A DNA stretch of 48,006 bases from Halodesulfovibrio spirochaetisodalis (GTDB lineage Bacteria > Desulfobacterota > Desulfovibrionia > Desulfovibrionales > Desulfovibrionaceae), in the NCBI RefSeq assembly GCF_001672295.1, contig NZ_JXMS01000029.1, forward strand, positions 1-48,006, in the 5' to 3' direction. Positions within the stretch are counted from its first letter, which is position 1; every line of letters starts with the position of its first letter. The notes beneath the pieces were generated by a model that saw only the letters and a program-made list of their open reading frames with translations, did not search any database and was not told the DNA's origin. Below, in pieces: positions 14,758-23,675 of the stretch. A program made the translations under genes and the position numbers.

Positions 14758-16731
14758 ATGCGTATAGGCGTATTTGTCTGCCATTGCGGCAGTAACATCG
14801 CGGCTACTGTTGACTGTCCGGCTGTAGCGGAGCAAGCAAAGAATTTGCAGGACGTAGTGTTTACAACTGACACTATGTACACCTGTTCCGAGCCGGGACA
14901 GAACGAAATTATCGAAGCCATTAAAGAGCACAACCTTGACGGCGTAGTGGTGGCATCCTGTTCACCGCGTATGCACGAAGCAACCTTCCGCCGTGCTCTT
15001 GAGCGTGCAGGTTTGAACCGCTACATGCTCGAAATGGCAAACATCCGTGAGCACGTTTCCTGGATCGGTAAAGACAAGGAACGTAACACAGTAAAAGCGT
15101 TTGAACTTGTTTCAATCGCTGCTGCCAAACTCCGCAACAACAACCCGCTGTTTGCAAACAAGTTTGACGTGACAAAGCGTGTGCTTGTTATCGGTGGTGG
15201 TGTTGCCGGTATTCAGGCTGCCCTTGATTGTGCGGACGCAGGCTATCAGGTTGTGATGGTTGAGCGCGAGCAGTCCATTGGCGGCAAGATGGCAAAAATT
15301 GATAAAACCTTCCCGACCGTTGACTGCTCTTCCTGTATTCTGGGGCCGAAAATGGTAGACGTTGCTCAGCATGAAAATATCACGCTGTATGCAATGTCTG
15401 AGGTTGAAAAAATTGAAGGGTACGTTGGTAACTTTGATGTGCAGGTGCGCAAAAAAGCTACCTATGTAAATTGGGATGATTGCACAGGTTGTGGCGCGTG
15501 TATGGAAAAGTGCCCAAGCAAGAAAAACCTTGATGCATTCAACGAAGGCATTTCTAAATGTACTGCCATCAATATCCCGTTCCCGCAGGCAATTCCTAAG
15601 AAAGCAGCAATTAATCCTGAAGGCTGTATGATGCTGAAAAAAGGCAAATGTGGCGTATGTGCCAAAGTTTGTCCTACCAAGTGCATCGATTTTGAGCAGA
15701 AGGATGAGATTCTGACCGAAAAGGTCGGTGCGGTTATCGCTGCCACCGGTTACGACATGTTCGACCATTCTGTGTACAAACAGTACGGCGCAGGTCAGTA
15801 CCCGGATGTAATTACCTCCCTCCAGTACGAGCGTCTCATGAACGCTTCCGGTCCTACCGGTGGTCACATTAAGCGTCCTTCCGACGGAAAAGAACCGAAA
15901 AAAGTTGTGTTCGTCCAGTGTGTAGGTTCCCGTGATCCAGCCGTAGGCCGCCCGTACTGCTCCGGTTTCTGCTGCATGTACACTGCAAAGCAGGCCATTC
16001 TTACTAAAGACCACATACCTGATTCTGATTCCTACGTATTCTACATGGATATTCGTTCCCCTGGTAAAGGGTACGACGAATTTACCCGTAGAGCACAGGA
16101 ACAGTACGGTGTGCAGTATCTCCGTGGTCGTGTTTCCATGATTTACCCTAAAGGTGATCATTATGTGGTACGCGGCGCAGATACACTTGCAGGTACACAG
16201 GTAGAAGTGGAAGCCGACCTTGTGGTTCTGGCTGTTGGCGCAGAGAGTGCGAAAAATGCACCTGCACTTGCTGAGAAAATGCGTATTTCCTACGACTCCT
16301 ACGGATTCTTCATGGAAGCTCACCCTAAACTGAAACCTGTAGAAACAAACACCGCCGGTGTATACCTTGCAGGTTCCTGTGTAGGGCCACGAGATATTCC
16401 GACTTCCGTTGGTCAGGGCAGCGCAGCAGCAGCTAAGGTTATGACCCTGTTCTCAAAAGATAAGCTTGAAAGTGACCCTCAGGTATCCAGCGTTAACGCA
16501 TCACGTTGCGTAGGCTGCCTGAAGTGTGCAAAGACCTGCCCGTTCGGTGCTATTAAAGAAGTGACTGACCGTGGCGGTAATGTAAAAGCTGAAGTTATTG
16601 AAACAGTATGTCAGGGTTGCGGTATTTGTACTGTTACCTGCCCTCAGGGTGCTATCCAGCTGCAGCACTTTACAGACAACCAGATTCTCGCGGAGGTTAA
16701 CGCCTTATGTCAGGCTCAACTGGACTTTTAA
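14758..16731 (+). CDS. hdrA: Heterodisulfide reductase-like subunit A (FAD, Fe-S)
   Basis: The flavin subunit, where electron bifurcation is thought to occur. In 657 residues I see an N-terminal domain with cysteines (VCHCGSN), a Rossmann FAD motif VLVIGGGVAGIQAALDCADAGY near residue 143, the HdrA hallmark DCSSCILGPKM, ferredoxin-like cysteines CTGCGACMEKCP and CGVCAKVCP in the middle, a second FAD-contacting part ending AGSCVGPRDIPTSVGQG, and a C-terminal pair of [4Fe-4S] motifs CVGCLKCAKTCP and CQGCGICTVTCP. GGAG ribosome site before the ATG. The gene's end overlaps the flxD start by 25 nt. Confidence 0.95.
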   Translation: MRIGVFVCHCGSNIAATVDCPAVAEQAKNLQDVVFTTDTMYTCSEPGQNEIIEAIKEHNLDGVVVASCSPRMHEATFRRALERAGLNRYMLEMANIREHVSWIGKDKERNTVKAFELVSIAAAKLRNNNPLFANKFDVTKRVLVIGGGVAGIQAALDCADAGYQVVMVEREQSIGGKMAKIDKTFPTVDCSSCILGPKMVDVAQHENITLYAMSEVEKIEGYVGNFDVQVRKKATYVNWDDCTGCGACMEKCPSKKNLDAFNEGISKCTAINIPFPQAIPKKAAINPEGCMMLKKGKCGVCAKVCPTKCIDFEQKDEILTEKVGAVIAATGYDMFDHSVYKQYGAGQYPDVITSLQYERLMNASGPTGGHIKRPSDGKEPKKVVFVQCVGSRDPAVGRPYCSGFCCMYTAKQAILTKDHIPDSDSYVFYMDIRSPGKGYDEFTRRAQEQYGVQYLRGRVSMIYPKGDHYVVRGADTLAGTQVEVEADLVVLAVGAESAKNAPALAEKMRISYDSYGFFMEAHPKLKPVETNTAGVYLAGSCVGPRDIPTSVGQGSAAAAKVMTLFSKDKLESDPQVSSVNASRCVGCLKCAKTCPFGAIKEVTDRGGNVKAEVIETVCQGCGICTVTCPQGAIQLQHFTDNQILAEVNALCQAQLDF

Positions 16732-17231
16732 CAGAAGGCCAAGATCTTCGTATCGTTGGTTTCCTGTGTAACTGGTGTTCCTACGGTGGTGCAGATACCG
16801 CAGGGGTTGCACGTTTTGAACAGCCTACGGACTTACGCGTAATCCGTGTTCCTTGCTCCGGTCGTATCGACCCTCTGTTCATTGCACGTGCGCTTCTCAG
16901 CGGTGCTGACGGCGTTCTTGTATCCGGTTGTCACCCGCGTGACTGCCACTATGCAGAAGGTAACTTCTACGCCCGTCGCCGTTTAGAAATGCTTAAGCAA
17001 TTCCTGTCCGTTACCGGTATTGATCCGGAACGCTTCCATTACACATGGGTTTCTGCATCCGAAGGCCAGCGCTGGCAGGATGTTGTTACCTCCTTTACAG
17101 AACGCATTCGTAAACTCGGTCCGGCACCAAAAATGTCCGGCGGCACCGGTTATGACGAAGAGTGTCTGAAAGAAATCGCGGCTGCTGTTTCCCTTGGTGA
17201 GCAGTGCCCGTGCCATAAGGAGAAAGCGTAA
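16707..17231 (+). CDS. flxD: FlxD, MvhD-type [2Fe-2S] electron-transfer subunit
   Basis: A 174-residue MvhD family protein that links HdrA to its electron donor. In methanogens the donor is a hydrogenase or formate dehydrogenase; here it is the NADH-oxidising Flx module. The conserved cysteines C21, C24, C50, C75 and C80 (FLCNWCSYGG, VPCSGR, SGCHPRDCHY) fit the [2Fe-2S] site. The start lies inside the hdrA end, with GCGGAGG at 16690-16696, so translation is coupled. The stop overlaps the flxC start. Confidence 0.92.
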   Translation: MSGSTGLLTEGQDLRIVGFLCNWCSYGGADTAGVARFEQPTDLRVIRVPCSGRIDPLFIARALLSGADGVLVSGCHPRDCHYAEGNFYARRRLEMLKQFLSVTGIDPERFHYTWVSASEGQRWQDVVTSFTERIRKLGPAPKMSGGTGYDEECLKEIAAAVSLGEQCPCHKEKA

Positions 17232-18187
17232 TGCAGGCTCTTGCAGAACTTAAAGATCAAATCCGTAAGGCATTGCCTGAACTGGATGTCGTAATAGGTT
17301 GGCAGCAGGGCTATGATGCATTGCACACACGCCCTCTCTTTATCCGCTCTGAAGAAGATATTGATAAGCTTGTTGTTAACGAATTCTGCGTGGTGAACCC
17401 TTCTTCTTACCTGCGTGAAATGCGCGGTGGCAAGAAGGTTGGTCTCGTACTCAAAGGGTGTGATTCCCGCTCCGTTATCCAGCTTATTCAGGAAGAACTT
17501 CTGAACAAAGATGATCTCACCATCTTCGGCTTCGGCTGTAATGGTGTGCTGAATCACGCAAAGCTTCAGGCCCGTTTCGGTGATATCGGCTACATTGAGT
17601 CTGCTGAGAGCGACGGAAATACTGTAAATCTCGTGGTTGCAGGCAATAAAGAAACAGCTCCGTTTGCAGAACTTTGCGCGGAAAAGTGTCTTACCTGTTC
17701 CTACCCGAATACATTACAGTGCTCCCACTTTGCAGGTGAAGAGTCCGATAAAAAAGCAGAAGCTGCACAGGATAAAGCTCTCGAAGAATTCGAACAGCTT
17801 TCCATGGAAGAGCGTTTTGCATTCTGGCAGGACCAGATGCGTCGTTGCATCCGCTGTTACGCATGCCGTAACGCATGCCCGATGTGTGTATGTAAAGACC
17901 ATTGCCTCGCCAATTCCCGCCAGCCTAAATGGTTAAGCGAAGATGTGGATGTGCAGAACAACTTCATGTTCCAGATGATTCACGTGATGCACCTTACCGG
18001 TCGTTGCGTTGAGTGCGGTGAATGTGAGCGCGCTTGTCCAATGGATATTCCGATTATGCTGTTAAGACGCAAAATGGCCGGTATTGTACGCGATGTTTTT
18101 GCATACAATGCAGGAACCAACGCGGAAGATACTTCTCCGCTTATGCGCTTTGAAGTGGAAGAACCAACTATCGAGGAGCGGCACTAG
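17231..18187 (+). CDS. flxC: FlxC, iron-sulfur subunit of NADH/Hdr complex
   Basis: A 318-residue protein with an N-terminal part reminiscent of F420-hydrogenase/dehydrogenase beta subunits (GLVLKGCDSRSVIQLIQEE) and cysteines in KCLTCSYPNTLQC. Two [4Fe-4S] motifs follow: C206, C209, C212 and C216 in CIRCYACRNACP, with extra cysteines in CVCKDHC, and C259, C262, C265 and C269 in CVECGECERACP. It should carry electrons between FlxA and the Hdr part. Overlaps flxD by one base (TAATG). The C/B naming follows the published flxABCD-hdrABC order read in reverse; the two middle genes could be swapped in naming. Confidence 0.87.
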   Translation: MQALAELKDQIRKALPELDVVIGWQQGYDALHTRPLFIRSEEDIDKLVVNEFCVVNPSSYLREMRGGKKVGLVLKGCDSRSVIQLIQEELLNKDDLTIFGFGCNGVLNHAKLQARFGDIGYIESAESDGNTVNLVVAGNKETAPFAELCAEKCLTCSYPNTLQCSHFAGEESDKKAEAAQDKALEEFEQLSMEERFAFWQDQMRRCIRCYACRNACPMCVCKDHCLANSRQPKWLSEDVDVQNNFMFQMIHVMHLTGRCVECGECERACPMDIPIMLLRRKMAGIVRDVFAYNAGTNAEDTSPLMRFEVEEPTIEERH

Positions 18188-18189
18188 TC

Positions 18190-19248
18190 ATGGCTTGCAA
18201 ATTTATCTCAAACGAAGACACTAACAAGTGGCTCGAGGCGCTTGCAAAAGACCACGTAGTGTTTGTTCCGGTGGAGGATGGCGGTTCCGTAACCTTCCGT
18301 CCGTTTGCAGAAGGCCGTAAGCCGGTTCTTGACCGCATGCCTGTGCGTTCACCGAAGGAAGCTGTATTCCCGCAGACAGAAACTCTGCTGACATACAAAT
18401 ACGAAAAAGACCCTGAAAATCCTGAGCGTACCGCAGTAAGCATCAAGGAAACTCTGCCAAGAGAACGTGCAGTAGTTTTTGGTGCCCGTCCATGTGGTAC
18501 CCGCGGTATGAGTGTTTTTGACAAAGTGTTTGATAACGATCGCATTCGTGATCCGTACTATGCAACACGCCGTGAAAACACACTCTACATTACGCTTGCC
18601 TGTGACAAAGTAGAATCCACTTGTTTCTGTCATGAAGTAGGCAGCGGCCCTGCTGATACCACGTGTTCAGACGTGCTTCTTACGCCTGTACAGGGCGGGT
18701 TTGCAGCAGAAGCTGTGACCGAGCGCGGTGGCAAAATGCTTGAAGCAAGCTTCTTTGCAGACGGCGGTGACAAATGTGCAGAAGCGGAAGCAGTGAAAAA
18801 AGCAACCCGCGAAATGCTTGGCGAAGCCCACGACTACTCAGATGCACCAGAAAAACTTATGGCTGCCTTTGATGATGACGAATTCTGGGAAGAGCAGGCT
18901 GCCGGTTGTATCAACTGCGGTGCGTGTACCTACCTTTGTCCTACCTGTTACTGCTTCAACATTACTGATGAGCCTACAGGTACAACAGGCAAACGTGTAC
19001 GTACATGGGATACCTGCATGAGCTTCCAGTACACATTGGAAGGCAGTGGGCATAACCCGCGTACAGTTAAAGCTTCTCGCCTTAAAAATCGCGTGAACCA
19101 TAAGTTTGCCTACATTCCGGACACATACGACAAGCACATTGGTTGCTGTGGTTGTGGTCGTTGCATTAAAAGCTGTCCTGCTTCTGTGGATATTCGTGCT
19201 ATTGTTAAAGCAGCACAGGCTCGCAGCGTCAAGAAGGAGTCTAAATAA
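18190..19248 (+). CDS. flxB: FlxB, iron-sulfur subunit (AsrA-like)
   Basis: A 352-residue protein resembling the 4Fe-4S subunit of anaerobic sulfite reductase/hydrogenase beta type proteins. The N-terminal two thirds contain the family stretch VVFGARPCGTRGMSVFDKVF and cysteines in ACDKVESTCFCHEVG. The C-terminal part has C240, C243, C246 and C250 in CINCGACTYLCP and C322, C325 and C329 with C319/C320 in CCGCGRCIKSCP. Partner of FlxA, by analogy with AsrA-AsrB. It starts 2 nt after flxC and overlaps flxA by one base. Confidence 0.87.
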   Translation: MACKFISNEDTNKWLEALAKDHVVFVPVEDGGSVTFRPFAEGRKPVLDRMPVRSPKEAVFPQTETLLTYKYEKDPENPERTAVSIKETLPRERAVVFGARPCGTRGMSVFDKVFDNDRIRDPYYATRRENTLYITLACDKVESTCFCHEVGSGPADTTCSDVLLTPVQGGFAAEAVTERGGKMLEASFFADGGDKCAEAEAVKKATREMLGEAHDYSDAPEKLMAAFDDDEFWEEQAAGCINCGACTYLCPTCYCFNITDEPTGTTGKRVRTWDTCMSFQYTLEGSGHNPRTVKASRLKNRVNHKFAYIPDTYDKHIGCCGCGRCIKSCPASVDIRAIVKAAQARSVKKESK

Positions 19249-20087
19249 TGAAAGCTAATCCAGTACTGCCGGATATGGCTACTGTCATGGAAGTTGTGGA
19301 AGAAACATCCAACATTAAAACCTTCCGTGTTCGCTTTGACGATGAAGACGTTATGAACAAGTTCACTTTCGAGCCGGGACAGGTAGGTCAGCTTTCTGTT
19401 TTTGGTAGCGGTGAGTCTACCTTCGTAATCAACTCTTCACCGACTCGTATGGATTACCTTCAGTTTTCTGTAATGCTCGTAGGTGAAGTTACAGAGCGTA
19501 TTCACCAGCTTAAAGCCGGTGACTCCGTTGGTGTTCGTGCTCCATTAGGTAACGCGTTCCCGACAGAAGAAATGAAAGGGCAGGACGTAACCTTCATCGG
19601 CGGCGGTATCGGTATGGCTCCACTCCGTACACTTCTTGTGTACATGCTGGATAACCGTGACGATTACGGCAAAATTACTCTCCTGTACGGTGCTCGTTCT
19701 CCTCAGGATTTGAGTTATCAGGAAGACATCGCCGAGTGGATCGGTCGTGACGATATTGATGTAGTACTTACCGTAGATAATCCGGACGAAGAGTGGGGCA
19801 AAAATCCACACGAAAAAGTCGGTCTTATCCCGAATGTACTTAAAGAAATCAACCCGGATAACAGCGGTTACGCTGTTACCTGTGGCCCTCCTATCATGAT
19901 TAAGTTCACACTCATGGCACTTAATGAGCTGGGCTTTAAAGATGACAAAATCATCACTACCCTCGAAAAACGTATGAAGTGCGGTGTAGGCCTCTGTGGC
20001 CGTTGTAACATCGGCGACAAGTACGTTTGTGTAGACGGTCCTGTGTTCAAGTACTCTGAACTTCAGGAACTGCCTAACGAGCTGTAG
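19248..20087 (+). CDS. flxA: FlxA, FAD/NAD(P)-binding oxidoreductase subunit
   Basis: The NADH-oxidising flavoprotein of the complex, 279 residues, of the ferredoxin-NADP reductase/PyrK/AsrB type. An FAD-binding barrel (about 10-105) is followed by an NAD-binding domain beginning VTFIGGGIGMAPLRTLL near residue 110 and ending with GYAVTCGPPIMIKFT. Four C-terminal cysteines (C245, C250, C253 and C261) in CGVGLCGRCNIGDKYVC should bind a [2Fe-2S] cluster, as in PyrK. In D. vulgaris the Flx-Hdr complex has been tied to ethanol metabolism and NADH/ferredoxin balance. Last gene of the operon; a strong terminator follows 21 nt later. Confidence 0.92.
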   Translation: MKANPVLPDMATVMEVVEETSNIKTFRVRFDDEDVMNKFTFEPGQVGQLSVFGSGESTFVINSSPTRMDYLQFSVMLVGEVTERIHQLKAGDSVGVRAPLGNAFPTEEMKGQDVTFIGGGIGMAPLRTLLVYMLDNRDDYGKITLLYGARSPQDLSYQEDIAEWIGRDDIDVVLTVDNPDEEWGKNPHEKVGLIPNVLKEINPDNSGYAVTCGPPIMIKFTLMALNELGFKDDKIITTLEKRMKCGVGLCGRCNIGDKYVCVDGPVFKYSELQELPNEL

Positions 20088-20108
20088 GCTGATTGCCATA
20101 GAATAGTA

Positions 20109-20145
20109 ACTCCCCCGATGCGACTGCATCGGGGGAGTTTTTTAT
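20109..20145 (+). terminator. Terminator of hdr-flx operon
   Basis: ACTCCCCCGATGC and GCATCGGGGGAGT form a 13-bp GC-rich stem with a GACT-type loop, followed by TTTTTTATTTTT. It lies between the convergent operon and flagellin gene. Confidence 0.93.
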
Positions 20146-20206
20146 TTTTACGGGTGGATGCTTACTCTCTTTTTTTTTAGAAAGAAGCTGAGCTGGTTAA
20201 CTAACG

Positions 20207-22147
20207 TTACCCGAGAAGTTTTTGAGCTAATTTTGGCAGGTTGTTTGCTTGCGCAAGCATGGAAACTGCCGCATTAGCAAGAATTTGCTGCTTGTTAAAT
20301 GTGGTCATTTCTGTTGCAACATTTACATCAGAAATCCGTGATTCAGAAGCTTGTAGGTTTTCCTTTTGAATCGATCCTACTTCAACTGTTGCAGCAAGAC
20401 GGTTTTGAGTTGAGCCTATCTCTGCACGGATTTTGTCTTTTTTGTTTATTGCTAACATTATGTTTTCTAATGCTTTTTTTGCATTTTGCTGCGTTAGAAT
20501 ATTGTCACCTGCCTCTTGTCCAACACCAAGTGATTTGGCCGTAGCCATGGTAATCTCTGTGTCATAGTGGTCTTCTTTTTGGCTGCTTGTACCAAAATGA
20601 ATGTTCACGGCAATCAGATCTTCAGATTCAACGTGCAGTTGGGTTGAGGACTTTTGTGCATCAGTTCCAGTTTTCATATCGAGACTGGCACCGAATTGTG
20701 TTTTGGTGACAGTAAAGCGCCCACCTGTATTATTTGAAATAGTATCTCGAATCTTTTTGTCTTCACCGTAGGTTGTAGTGATTCGAAATTTTTCTGTGGT
20801 ATCCAGAATGTCTACAGAGTTTCCATCTGTGCTTCCAAGGGCAAGTTTTTCCCACGTGTTACTTTGTGTGTTAAAGATTTCAACTTCAATATCAGTAACA
20901 GGTTTTTTTTCTGTGCCATACGAGCTTTTAACACTGGATTCCACGCTCGCAATGTTGCCTGTCAATGCCCCTGTTCTGCCGTTGTGCCTAAACTCTGCAG
21001 TAGCACCTTTAAGGGTATTTGAATTAACTTCAAAAAAAGTTGTAGCATCATTGGTTACAGTGATGCCGGATGTTGATCTGTGTTCAAATGTTTTTGAGGC
21101 AGCTACTTCAGACTGAACCTGTATAGCCTCAGTCGATGCAGCAACTGATTGAATAGTAAAGTTTGTATCTGTGACTTTTGTGATACGATATTCGTCTGTA
21201 TTATTGTATAAACTATCGCGGATAACTGAGCCGTCATTAGCCACAAGAGTGATTCTGACTTCACCCGTGACTGTTGTTCCACCAGCCGCAATCGTATCGG
21301 TTATATCTGTCCAGTTATCAAAGCCTAGAGGGCTTCTTTCAATAGTGACCTTTGCGCCGGAGTAAGTAGAGGCATTCAGTGTGGATCCTGCTGCACCGAG
21401 GGCAAGTCCAAAGAGTCTTCCACCCATGGTGCATATTTCACCATTCGCGTTAGCATTAGCTAAGCTTGTCTCTACTTCGGCCAGACCAGAGCGGGAGGTG
21501 AAGGTTATTGTCCCTGTACCACCAGCTGTTGTAGTGATTTTTTGACGGCCAAGAGCCGTGACCGTCCCATCTCGTCTTGCTGGAGCCGTCAATACAAGGT
21601 TCTCATTTTTGAGATCCTGATTTCTCCAGGTCTCTTCATATCCTACGGTTTCTACTTTAACCGCTTCTTCCGAACGAGCCGGGTCGTCCTGGGCAGAACT
21701 GCGTTCCACCACAACATCCATGCCTGTACCGGAAAGCAGTTTTTTGCTGTTAAAGTCAGTGTCAGAAGCGATGCGGGTTATTTCGTTAGCCATTAACTGA
21801 TATTCCTGATCAATCATTTTTCGCTGAGAATCAGTGTAGGTACCAGTAGCTGCTTGTTCGGCAAGTTCTTTCATTCGAATGAGTTTTGCATCAATAACAC
21901 CAAGTGCTCCATCGGCTGTTTGAATCATGGAGATTCCGTCATTGGCATTGCGGATTCCTTGATTAACAGCAGCGATATCGGCGCGCATTAATTCACGGAT
22001 GGCGAGTCCGGCTGCGTCGTCCGAAGCTGAGTTGACACGGAGACCAGATGAAAGTCGTTGTGTAGACTTTCCTAGCCTCCCATAATGTGATGACAGATTT
22101 CGATTAACATTTTCTGCCATCAGGTTGTTGTAGATTGTCAAAGACAT
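20207..22147 (-). CDS. fliC: Flagellin with a long variable central region
   Basis: Filament protein of the flagellum. The N-terminal D0/D1 part (about 1-145) is classic: SLTIYNNLMAENVNRNL, RLSSGLRVNSASDDAAGLAIRE and GISMIQTADGAL. The C-terminal part (about 560-646) has NRLAATVEVGSIQKENLQASESRISDVN and ends MLAQANNLPKLAQKLLG. Between them lie roughly 400 residues of variable, Thr-rich sequence expected to form surface domains D2/D3, so the protein is about twice the length of the small flagellins common in Desulfovibrio. AGGAGG-type site (CCTCCT on the plus strand) precedes the ATG. The gene is monocistronic here, away from other flagellar genes, with a long AT-rich upstream region. Confidence 0.93.
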   Translation of the reverse strand: MSLTIYNNLMAENVNRNLSSHYGRLGKSTQRLSSGLRVNSASDDAAGLAIRELMRADIAAVNQGIRNANDGISMIQTADGALGVIDAKLIRMKELAEQAATGTYTDSQRKMIDQEYQLMANEITRIASDTDFNSKKLLSGTGMDVVVERSSAQDDPARSEEAVKVETVGYEETWRNQDLKNENLVLTAPARRDGTVTALGRQKITTTAGGTGTITFTSRSGLAEVETSLANANANGEICTMGGRLFGLALGAAGSTLNASTYSGAKVTIERSPLGFDNWTDITDTIAAGGTTVTGEVRITLVANDGSVIRDSLYNNTDEYRITKVTDTNFTIQSVAASTEAIQVQSEVAASKTFEHRSTSGITVTNDATTFFEVNSNTLKGATAEFRHNGRTGALTGNIASVESSVKSSYGTEKKPVTDIEVEIFNTQSNTWEKLALGSTDGNSVDILDTTEKFRITTTYGEDKKIRDTISNNTGGRFTVTKTQFGASLDMKTGTDAQKSSTQLHVESEDLIAVNIHFGTSSQKEDHYDTEITMATAKSLGVGQEAGDNILTQQNAKKALENIMLAINKKDKIRAEIGSTQNRLAATVEVGSIQKENLQASESRISDVNVATEMTTFNKQQILANAAVSMLAQANNLPKLAQKLLG

Positions 22148-22277
22148 TCTATCCTCCTGTGGTATTAAAAGGAAATAGTGTTGTGTTGTTTTAATCTATT
22201 CGGCTAAATGTAAAAAAATATAAAATAAAACTTTAAACACATCAAAAAAATGACGTAAAGCTCTTAAGAAATGTTAA

Positions 22278-22293
22278 TGCAATTTTTGTACAA
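22278..22293 (-). promoter_or_regulatory. Weak sigma-54-like promoter candidate for flagellin
   Basis: On the minus strand TTGTAC, five bases, then TTGCA resembles the sigma-54 consensus TGGCAC-N5-TTGCA, with the -12 GC kept but the -24 GG broken to TG. It lies about 130-145 nt before the flagellin ATG. Flagellin genes are often under sigma-54 or sigma-28; no good sigma-28 site was found. Confidence 0.2.
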
Positions 22294-22599
22294 GATGTAA
22301 AGTGAAAGTTGCTAGTGAACAATGTTGAGAAGAAGTATGCATAAAAAAATGTTTTATGCTTTATTATAGCGCTAATTAAATGTGTTCGTATGGAGAAGGA
22401 TTTTGCTTTATATGAACAGTGTTAAAGAGTAGTAGGGCGTGTTGATTGTACTATGAATTTATAAAGTGAGTTGTACCGCTATTAATTTGCTAATGGATGC
22501 AAGAGCAGGGCAATAGTGGTTTGTTGGCGCTTTAAGGTGGAGCATGATTTTAGTAGTACATATAAAAGTAATTTATCTAAGTGTTATTTACTTTGCACA

Positions 22600-22633
22600 A
22601 AAAAAGCCCGCTGCATGTGCAGCGGGCTTTTCG
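22600..22633 (-). terminator. Terminator of fba-gap
   Basis: AAAAGCCCGCTGCA (22602-22615) and TGCAGCGGGCTTTT (22618-22631) form a near-perfect stem. On the minus strand it follows the gap stop codon by about 18 nt and ends in a T-run. Confidence 0.9.
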
Positions 22634-22648
22634 TTCATATGGCGAATT

Positions 22649-23650
22649 CTACAAGGAAGCGCCGACCATTCTCAGGAGACGCGCAAGCTGGTTAGTGAAG
22701 CCTGCTTCGTTGTCGTACCATACGAGGACTTTAACCATGTTGTCGTCCATTACGCTGGTACAGAGGCTGTCTACAACGCCGCCGTGGGTGTCACCGATGT
22801 AGTCAACGGAAACGAGCGGTTCGTCGGAGTAGCCGAGGTTTTCTTTCATGTCGCCTTCAGCAGCTGCTTTGAGTGCTGCATTAACTTCTTCTGCTGTAGT
22901 GTTTTTTTCTACGGTGCAGGTGAGGTCAATGAGGGAACCGTCAGGAATTGGCACACGGATAGCCATACCGTCGAGTTTACCTTGAAGCTCAGGAAGAACA
23001 AGGCCAACAGCTTTTGCTGCGCCTGTGGTGGTCGGGATCATGGACATGCCAGCCGCGCGAGCGCGACGCAGGTCTTTATGCGAACCATCAAGGATTCGCT
23101 GGCCCATGGTGTAACCATGAATGGTTGTCATAAGGCCATGTTTGATGCCGAAAGCATCATTGATAACTTTAGCTGCCGGCGCAAGACAGTTTGTGGAGCA
23201 GGAAGCGTTAGAGAGTACGTGGTGCTTTGCAGCATCATATGTATCGTCGTTAACGCCCATAACAATGGTTGCGTCCACGTCTTTGCCCGGTGCGGAAATG
23301 ATGGATTTCTTAGCACCGCATGCAATGTGCTCGGCAAGACCGTCGCGGTCTTTGATGGTACCGGTGGTTTCTACGGCGATCTCAACTCCGAGTTCGCCCC
23401 ATATCCATTCGCCGCGTGCGCAACGGGTAACGATAATCTGCTTACCGTTTACCTTAAAGCCTTCTTCGTTTGCTTCTACCTCTCCGTCAAACTTGCCGTG
23501 AACGGAATCGTATTTGAAGAGGTGTGCAAGTGCTTCATTGTCAGCGCGCGCGTTAATAGCAGCAATTTCGAGTTCAGGATCGTCAATAAGAAGACGAACG
23601 AGATAGCGACCAATGCGACCAAAACCATTGATACCAAGCTTTACAGCCAT
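22649..23650 (-). CDS. gap: Glyceraldehyde-3-phosphate dehydrogenase
   Basis: Converts glyceraldehyde-3-phosphate, phosphate and NAD to 1,3-bisphosphoglycerate and NADH, and runs in reverse for gluconeogenesis. The 333-residue protein begins with the NAD-binding GINGFGRIGRYLVR; the catalytic cysteine is C151 in SNASCSTNCLAP, with H178 in TTIHGYT. The stretch SHKDLRRARAA and the NAD-contact region INARADNEALAHL resemble type III-like bacterial enzymes. GGGAG precedes the ATG. The gene lies 25 nt downstream of fba, so the two aldolase/dehydrogenase steps are co-expressed. Confidence 0.96.
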   Translation of the reverse strand: MAVKLGINGFGRIGRYLVRLLIDDPELEIAAINARADNEALAHLFKYDSVHGKFDGEVEANEEGFKVNGKQIIVTRCARGEWIWGELGVEIAVETTGTIKDRDGLAEHIACGAKKSIISAPGKDVDATIVMGVNDDTYDAAKHHVLSNASCSTNCLAPAAKVINDAFGIKHGLMTTIHGYTMGQRILDGSHKDLRRARAAGMSMIPTTTGAAKAVGLVLPELQGKLDGMAIRVPIPDGSLIDLTCTVEKNTTAEEVNAALKAAAEGDMKENLGYSDEPLVSVDYIGDTHGGVVDSLCTSVMDDNMVKVLVWYDNEAGFTNQLARLLRMVGASL

Positions 23651-23675
23651 GAGAAAGCTCCCTAGCGGTAGTTAG

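Larger units (their letters stand above)
22148..22648. other. Intergenic region, flagellin upstream and gap downstream
   Basis: About 500 AT-rich bases. The left side is the upstream region of the minus-strand flagellin gene; the right end holds the gap terminator. I see no gene here. A sigma-54-like string is noted separately. Confidence 0.5.

Noticed and set aside
15112-16323. 403-codon minus-strand frame opposite hdrA
   Set aside because: Antisense of hdrA; no ribosome site and no plausible domains.
22190-22240. Sigma-28 promoter for flagellin
   Set aside because: TAAAGTTT and GCCGAATA are both present on the minus strand, but 23 nt apart instead of about 11.
22544-23665. 373-codon plus-strand frame opposite gap
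   Set aside because: It is the antisense of an unmistakable GAPDH gene and has no protein-family features.
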